From NCBI RefSeq assembly GCF_002893765.1, contig NZ_CP025938.1, forward strand, positions 806,001 to 870,000: 64,000 nt of DNA. The letters are read 5' to 3'. Of this stretch, positions 60,022 to 64,000 are shown piece after piece. Made by a program: the position numbers and the translations under genes. Position 1 is the stretch's first letter; the number at the start of each line of letters is the position of its first letter. The stretch is from Tamlana carrageenivorans (GTDB lineage: Bacteria; Bacteroidota; Bacteroidia; Flavobacteriales; Flavobacteriaceae). Under the pieces are notes generated by a model. The model did not search any database, had not been told where the DNA came from, and saw only the letters and a list, made by a program, of their open reading frames with translations.

Positions 60022-60961
60022 GTAAGGTAATTTCTTTTTTTTCTGAATTAATCATGCCTTCGAGTGCAGGAATCATTTTTTGAATGAATGTAGTCATATG
60101 GTCAAAATCTAAAGCCTCTACCTCGTCATCGACATGATGATAATACTCATAATTGCTAAAATCGAAAGTTGAAATTGCCTGTGCAGGCACCTTAAAAGTC
60201 TTATAAAACGGATAATTATCAGAACGCTTGAAAAGACCATAGGCTTTGGCTTGAGGCAAAAAACCAATTAATTCCTCATGGGCATAACTATTTAGTTGAT
60301 TAGCCATATTTGATTTTTTATAGCCAGTAATGTAGGCCATCGTTTCATGGTTAGCTAAAGGCACTCCAATCATTTCAAAATTAATCATAGTATACAAATC
60401 GATAGGCTGCTTTTTAAGACGATTAGCCAAATGCTCTGAACCCTTTAATCCCATTTCTTCAGCATCATAAAGTGTGAATAAAATACTGCGTTTATTCGAT
60501 TTGGTTTTTGCGAAATATTTTGCCCATTCAAGAACAGCAACCGTGCCCGAGGCATCATCGTTAGCTCCATTTGCTATAGTATCACCATTTACTTTTCTCG
60601 CAAAACCAATGTGATCATAATGTGCACCAAGTATCACGAATTCATTTTTCAACATAGGATCTTGACCTTCTATATAGCCAACGATATTATAGCCAACAAG
60701 ACCTTTTAACTTAAAACTATCTCTATAGGTTTGAAAAAACGGTTTAATATCATGGCTCCTAAAAAAAGATTCCATATAAACAGCTGCTTTTTCCAATCCT
60801 TCGCTCCCTGTTTTTCGACCTTCTAAAGCATCTGAAGCGAGGTAATTCATATGTTTCTCAACACTTTCTTTTAAAATAACATGTTTCGATTGATTTTGTT
60901 TTTCTTGTGCTCCGCAGATAAGAATAGGCAGAAAAAACAGTAATGCATATATTTTTTTCAT
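60014..60961 (-). CDS. M28-family zinc aminopeptidase, exported
   Basis: A 315-residue peptidase with a signal peptide (MKKIYALLFFLPILICGAQ). Metal ligands: His and Asp in VILGAHYDHIG near 113, Asp in NGANDDASGTVAVLE near 133, Glu-Glu in LYDAEEMGLKGSEH near 165, Asp in FKRSDNYPFYK region, and His in YEYYHHVDDEVEALD near 278. It removes N-terminal residues from peptides in the periplasm or outside the cell. First gene of a three-gene operon with SDR and HAD genes. The pdhC terminator lies just upstream. Confidence 0.92.
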   Translation of the reverse strand: MKKIYALLFFLPILICGAQEKQNQSKHVILKESVEKHMNYLASDALEGRKTGSEGLEKAAVYMESFFRSHDIKPFFQTYRDSFKLKGLVGYNIVGYIEGQDPMLKNEFVILGAHYDHIGFARKVNGDTIANGANDDASGTVAVLEWAKYFAKTKSNKRSILFTLYDAEEMGLKGSEHLANRLKKQPIDLYTMINFEMIGVPLANHETMAYITGYKKSNMANQLNSYAHEELIGFLPQAKAYGLFKRSDNYPFYKTFKVPAQAISTFDFSNYEYYHHVDDEVEALDFDHMTTFIQKMIPALEGMINSEKKEITLHE

Positions 60962-60972
60962 AGTTTAAAGAT

Positions 60973-61009
60973 AAAAAAAACCTGTTTCACAAAAGATGAA
61001 ACAGGTTTT
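60973..61009 (-). terminator. Intrinsic terminator of pdhA-pdhC
   Basis: A perfect 13-bp stem: AAAACCTGTTTCA (60977-60989) with TGAAACAGGTTTT (60997-61009). On the minus strand it follows the pdhC stop by about 42 bp and runs into eight T. Confidence 0.9.
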
Positions 61010-61051
61010 AATTTATTATACAAACCGACGTATATCGGTATCAATTTAAAA

Positions 61052-62701
61052 TTACACTAACATGGTTACTGGGTTCTCGATATATCCTTTTAAAGTTTGA
61101 AGGAATTGCGCTCCAGTGGCACCATCAATAGTTCTATGATCACAAGCTAATGATAATTTCATAGTGTGTCCAACAACAATTTGACCGTTTTTAACAACTG
61201 GTTTTTCTACAATGTTACCAACAGAAAGAATAGCTGAGTTAGGTTGGTTGATGATTGATGTAAAGGTATCAATACCAAACATTCCTAAGTTAGATACGGT
61301 AAAAGTACTCCCTTGCATTTCGTCTGGGGTTAATTTTTTGTTTCTTGCTTTTCCTGCAAGTTCCTTAACCGCAGCACCAATTTGAGGTAAAGTTTGCTCA
61401 TTAGCAAAACGTACTACAGGCACTACTAATCCATCAGGAACAGCTACAGCTACACCAATATGAACATGGTTATTTAAACGCATTTTATCTGCGAACCACT
61501 GTGAGTTTACTTGAGGATGTTGTTTTAACGCTAAAGCACAAGCTTTAACAACCATATCGTTATAAGATATTTTTGTATCTGGAATCGAGTTGAATTGCGC
61601 ACGGAAAGCCATAGCATTTTCCATGTCGAACTCTACAGTTAAGTAATAGTGCGGTGCAGAGAATTTAGAATTCGTTAATGCCTTAGCGATCGCTTTACGC
61701 ATTTGTGAATTATCTACATCATCAAAATCTTCTTGACCAGAAGGTACAAATTTTCCAGCTGAAGCTGCAGATGCTGCAGGCTCATAATTTTCAATATCAC
61801 GCTTAATGATACGTCCGTTCTCACCAGAACCCTGGACTTTTAATAAGTTGATGCCTTTATCTTCAGCTAATTTCTTAGCTAATGGCGATACATACACACG
61901 TCCGTTTTCAGTAACAGGCGTTGGTGCAGGTGCAGCCGCTTTTTTAGGCGCCGCTGGAGCCGATTTTGCAGCTGGTGCAGGTGCAGCAGCTTTAGGGGCT
62001 GCTGGTTTTGGTGCTTCTGCTTTCGCAGGAGCGCTAGATGCTGAAAAATTAGCAGCAACACCAGAAACATCTGTTCCTGCAGGGCCAATAATGGCTAATA
62101 ATGAATCTACTTTTGCCGATTCACCTTCTTGTAATCCTATTTCTAATAAAGTACCCGATTGGAATGATTCAAATTCCATAGTCGCTTTATCCGTTTCAAT
62201 TTCAGCTAAAATATCACCTTCTTCAACGGTGTCACCAACTTTTTTCAACCAAGTAGCGACAGTTCCTTCTTCCATAGTATCACTTAAACGTGGCATCGTT
62301 ACAACGATAACACCTTCTGGTAATGCTGCAGCAGCTGGCGCCGCTTCTTCAGCAGGAGCTTCTTCTGTTGCAACTGGAGCAGCCTCGGCAGTTTCTTCCT
62401 TAGCTTCAGTAGCAGGAGCATCAGCGCTTCCTCCTCCATTTAGTAAATCTGAAATATCTTCACCTTCATCACCAATAATTGCTAAAAGCTCATCTACCTT
62501 AGTAGTTTCACCTTCTTGAACACCAATATGCAATAAAGTTCCTTCATTAAAGGATTCAAATTCCATGGTTGCTTTATCGGTTTCGATTTCAGCTAGAATA
62601 TCTCCTTCTTCAATTTTATCTCCTACTTTTTTTAACCAAGCCGCTACCGTACCTTCTTCCATGGTATCGCTTAAACGCGGCATATTTACTACTATTGCCA
62701 T
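61052..62701 (-). CDS. pdhC: Pyruvate dehydrogenase E2 (dihydrolipoamide acetyltransferase) with two lipoyl domains
   Basis: A 549-residue E2 subunit. Two lipoyl domains (about 3-78 and 134-210) carry the lipoyl lysines Lys43 and Lys172, both in ETDKATMEFESF. Both domains begin with the near-identical MPRLSDTMEEGTVA-type segment. Ala/Pro-rich swinging linkers (about 92-130 and 215-265) separate them from the E1/E3-binding domain (VYVSPLAKKLAEDKGI near 270) and the catalytic domain, with active-site His in CDHRTIDGATG near 522. It transfers the acetyl group to CoA. It starts 3 bp after pdhA. The Ala/Pro linkers create a long antisense open frame that is not a gene. Confidence 0.96.
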   Translation of the reverse strand: MAIVVNMPRLSDTMEEGTVAAWLKKVGDKIEEGDILAEIETDKATMEFESFNEGTLLHIGVQEGETTKVDELLAIIGDEGEDISDLLNGGGSADAPATEAKEETAEAAPVATEEAPAEEAAPAAAALPEGVIVVTMPRLSDTMEEGTVATWLKKVGDTVEEGDILAEIETDKATMEFESFQSGTLLEIGLQEGESAKVDSLLAIIGPAGTDVSGVAANFSASSAPAKAEAPKPAAPKAAAPAPAAKSAPAAPKKAAAPAPTPVTENGRVYVSPLAKKLAEDKGINLLKVQGSGENGRIIKRDIENYEPAASAASAGKFVPSGQEDFDDVDNSQMRKAIAKALTNSKFSAPHYYLTVEFDMENAMAFRAQFNSIPDTKISYNDMVVKACALALKQHPQVNSQWFADKMRLNNHVHIGVAVAVPDGLVVPVVRFANEQTLPQIGAAVKELAGKARNKKLTPDEMQGSTFTVSNLGMFGIDTFTSIINQPNSAILSVGNIVEKPVVKNGQIVVGHTMKLSLACDHRTIDGATGAQFLQTLKGYIENPVTMLV

Positions 62702-62704
62702 AGC

Positions 62705-63703
62705 TTATATTTTGTGTTGAATAAATGGATAATCTTCTTGTTCGTAAACCATATCATAAAGCTGTTGCTTTTCTGGGAATGGCGATTCTTCTGCGAACTT
62801 CTCACATTCTAAAACGCGCTCTTTAACACGTTTGTCTATTGCTTTAATATCGTCTTCAGTTGCATATTTCTTTTCAAGAATAACATCTTTCACTTGCGTG
62901 ATCGGGTCAATTTTCTTGTATTCAGCAACTTCATCTTTTGTTCTATAATGTTGCGCATCACTCATAGAATGCCCTCTATAACGGTAAGTTTTTAACTCTA
63001 AGAAGGTTGGCCCTTCACCGCGACGTCCTCTTTGGATAGCTTCATCGAAAGCTTCAGCTACTTTAATAGGGTTCATACCATCAACTGGAGCCGAAGGCAT
63101 ATCGTATCCTAAACCTAACTTCCAAATATCGGGATGGTTTGCTGTACGCTCTACCGAGGTTCCCATGGCATATCCGTTATTTTCACAAACAAATACTACA
63201 GGTAATTTCCAAAGCATCGCTAAGTTAAATGCCTCATGAAGCGACCCTTGTCTTGCCGCACCATCACCAAAACAACATAAGGTAACGGCATCACTACCGT
63301 GATATTTATCACCAAAGGCAATACCAGCACCTAAAGGAATTTGACCTCCTACGATTCCGTGACCACCATAAAATCTAAATTCCTTAGAAAAAATATGCAT
63401 AGAACCACCCATACCTTTGGATGTACCTGTTGCTTTTCCGTATAATTCAGCCATAACACGTCTAGGATCTTCTCCCATACCTATAGGCTGTACGTGATTA
63501 CGATAAGCTGTAATCATTTTATCCTTACTTAAGTCCATTGCGTGTAAAGCTCCTGCTAATACAGCTTCTTGTCCGTTATATAAGTGAAGAAATCCTCTTA
63601 CTTTCTGTTGGATGTAAACTGCAGCTAGTTTGTCTTCAAACTTTCTCCAGAATAACATGTCTTCGTACCATTTGAGGTAAACCTCTTTTGTTATTTTTTG
63701 CAT
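62705..63703 (-). CDS. pdhA: Pyruvate dehydrogenase E1 alpha subunit
   Basis: A 332-residue thiamine-diphosphate enzyme subunit. ThDP-binding motif: GDGAARQGSLHEAFNLAML near 150-168 with CENN near 180. The phosphorylation-loop-like segment is YRYRGHSMSDAQHYRTKDE near 250. MITAYRNHVQPIGMGEDPRRVMAELYG and GGSMHIF are also family-specific. It decarboxylates pyruvate together with an E1 beta subunit, which is not encoded in this window. Transcribed with pdhC, with a promoter element about 33 bp upstream. Confidence 0.96.
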   Translation of the reverse strand: MQKITKEVYLKWYEDMLFWRKFEDKLAAVYIQQKVRGFLHLYNGQEAVLAGALHAMDLSKDKMITAYRNHVQPIGMGEDPRRVMAELYGKATGTSKGMGGSMHIFSKEFRFYGGHGIVGGQIPLGAGIAFGDKYHGSDAVTLCCFGDGAARQGSLHEAFNLAMLWKLPVVFVCENNGYAMGTSVERTANHPDIWKLGLGYDMPSAPVDGMNPIKVAEAFDEAIQRGRRGEGPTFLELKTYRYRGHSMSDAQHYRTKDEVAEYKKIDPITQVKDVILEKKYATEDDIKAIDKRVKERVLECEKFAEESPFPEKQQLYDMVYEQEDYPFIQHKI

Positions 63704-63735
63704 GGAATAATTTTATGATAATTTATAAGCGACTA

Positions 63736-63743
63736 CAAAAGTA
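63736..63743 (-). promoter_or_regulatory. -7 element (TACTTTTG) of pdhA-pdhC
   Basis: On the minus strand TACTTTTG matches TAnnTTTG exactly and lies about 33 nt before the pdhA ATG. A TTTG lies 26 bp further upstream, slightly too far for the standard -33 box. Confidence 0.5.
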
Positions 63744-63905
63744 ACACTTTGTGGAGAAATGGGAAAACTCAAATTCACTAAAGTGAGAAAAAAATTAAAA
63801 TTCTAGTGATTAGAACCTCCGCTGATTATTCTGTAATTTTTCACCTTATTTTTATATTTTTTTCAATTTATGTAGATGACAGACAGATAGATTCTAACTA
63901 AAAAG

Positions 63906-64000
63906 TTAAAATAGTACTGTTTTATCAAATACAAAAGGCAACAAATTCATTACCGAATTTGACTTAGCGACAGCTCCTTTTGCGCCCATAAAATATAACT
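63906..64000 (-). CDS. Probable cytidine deaminase, C-terminal end only
   Basis: The last 30 or so codons of a minus-strand gene that continues beyond the window. The frame reads LYFMGAKGAVAKSNSVMNLL then PFVFDKTVLF and a TAA stop. The LLPFxF-type ending resembles the C-terminus of flavobacterial cytidine deaminases, which commonly precede pdhA. The stretch is too short for certainty; it could also be a chance open frame. The 202 bp between it and pdhA hold a promoter element and nothing else that I recognise. Confidence 0.45.
   Translation of the reverse strand, partial: LYFMGAKGAVAKSNSVMNLLPFVFDKTVLF

Noticed and set aside
61806..62519. Long plus-strand open frame opposite pdhC
   Set aside because: It mirrors the Ala/Pro-rich linkers of E2, gives a low-complexity Ala/Ser/Gly protein and has no promoter or family resemblance.
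1..64000. CRISPR arrays, tRNA, rRNA and phage structural or defence genes
   Set aside because: I scanned the intergenic gaps by eye for regularly spaced repeats, cloverleaf features and typical gene sets and saw none. A tRNAscan and Infernal run would settle it.

Overview
The window is chromosomal DNA from a member of the Bacteroidota, most likely a marine-type Flavobacteriaceae. The evidence is two SusC/SusD outer-membrane uptake pairs, a type IX secretion sorting domain on a metallopeptidase, a PafA-type alkaline phosphatase, a hypoxanthine phosphoribosyltransferase-adenylate kinase fusion, a pdhA-pdhC pair, AT-rich sequence without Shine-Dalgarno boxes, and repeated TAnnTTTG promoter elements typical of this phylum. 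I found no rRNA, tRNA, CRISPR array, prophage or plasmid functions.

Layout. 1-3985: the 3' part of a SusC gene (its start lies outside the window), its SusD partner and a terminator. 4299-10298: a second uptake operon (SusC, SusD, two further lipoproteins, terminator). It matches the four-part layout of the Bacteroides BT2261-2264 complex, which points to oligopeptides rather than glycans. 10374-16324: housekeeping genes (rlmB, a rhomboid protease, rarA, an unknown secreted protein, a polysaccharide deacetylase-like protein, radC). 16409-17792: an intact IS4-family element with an 11-bp target duplication. 17830-24192: dienelactone hydrolase with a Tat-like leader, a large MscS channel, mpl, a structured intergenic repeat and a TPR protein. 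24408-33347: an operon of a giant alpha-2-macroglobulin carrying a carboxypeptidase-regulatory plus TonB-plug insert, a small lipoprotein, a T9SS-exported M64 peptidase and a thioredoxin-like protein. 33357-36125: an SDR, a second IS4-family element (9-bp duplication) and a DUF4136 lipoprotein. 36347-44269: obg, hpt-adk fusion, purK-purE, M3 peptidase, ECF sigma factor with zinc anti-sigma-like partner, and a UbiA-like membrane protein. 44390-49856: gcvP, then a ketoacyl synthase III, methyltransferase and glycosyltransferase. 49849-54002: DNA/RNA endonuclease, pafA, mlaE-mlaF. 54040-55079: an IS256-variant element (9-bp duplication) whose zinc-ribbon N-terminus lacks a normal start. 55300-64000, all on the minus strand: sprT-like, manC and DUF389; M28 peptidase, SDR and HAD; pdhA-pdhC; and the tail of a probable cytidine deaminase.

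How it fits together. Most of the window is core metabolism and envelope biology: nutrient import (SusCD), surface proteolysis and its possible control (M64, A2M, M28, rhomboid), phospholipid traffic (MlaEF), peptidoglycan recycling (Mpl), mannose activation (ManC) and phosphate scavenging (PafA). Three insertion sequences, each still flanked by a perfect target duplication and each in an intergenic gap, are the clear accessory component. Two of them lie 26-36 bp upstream of a start codon and may have altered expression.

The most unusual items are the A2M protein with an internal plug-like domain and its peptidase operon, the four-part putative peptide SusCD system, the Hpt-Adk fusion with an internal ATG at the junction, and the A8 tract at the front of the IS256-variant transposase. 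No wholly new system can be demonstrated from sequence alone.
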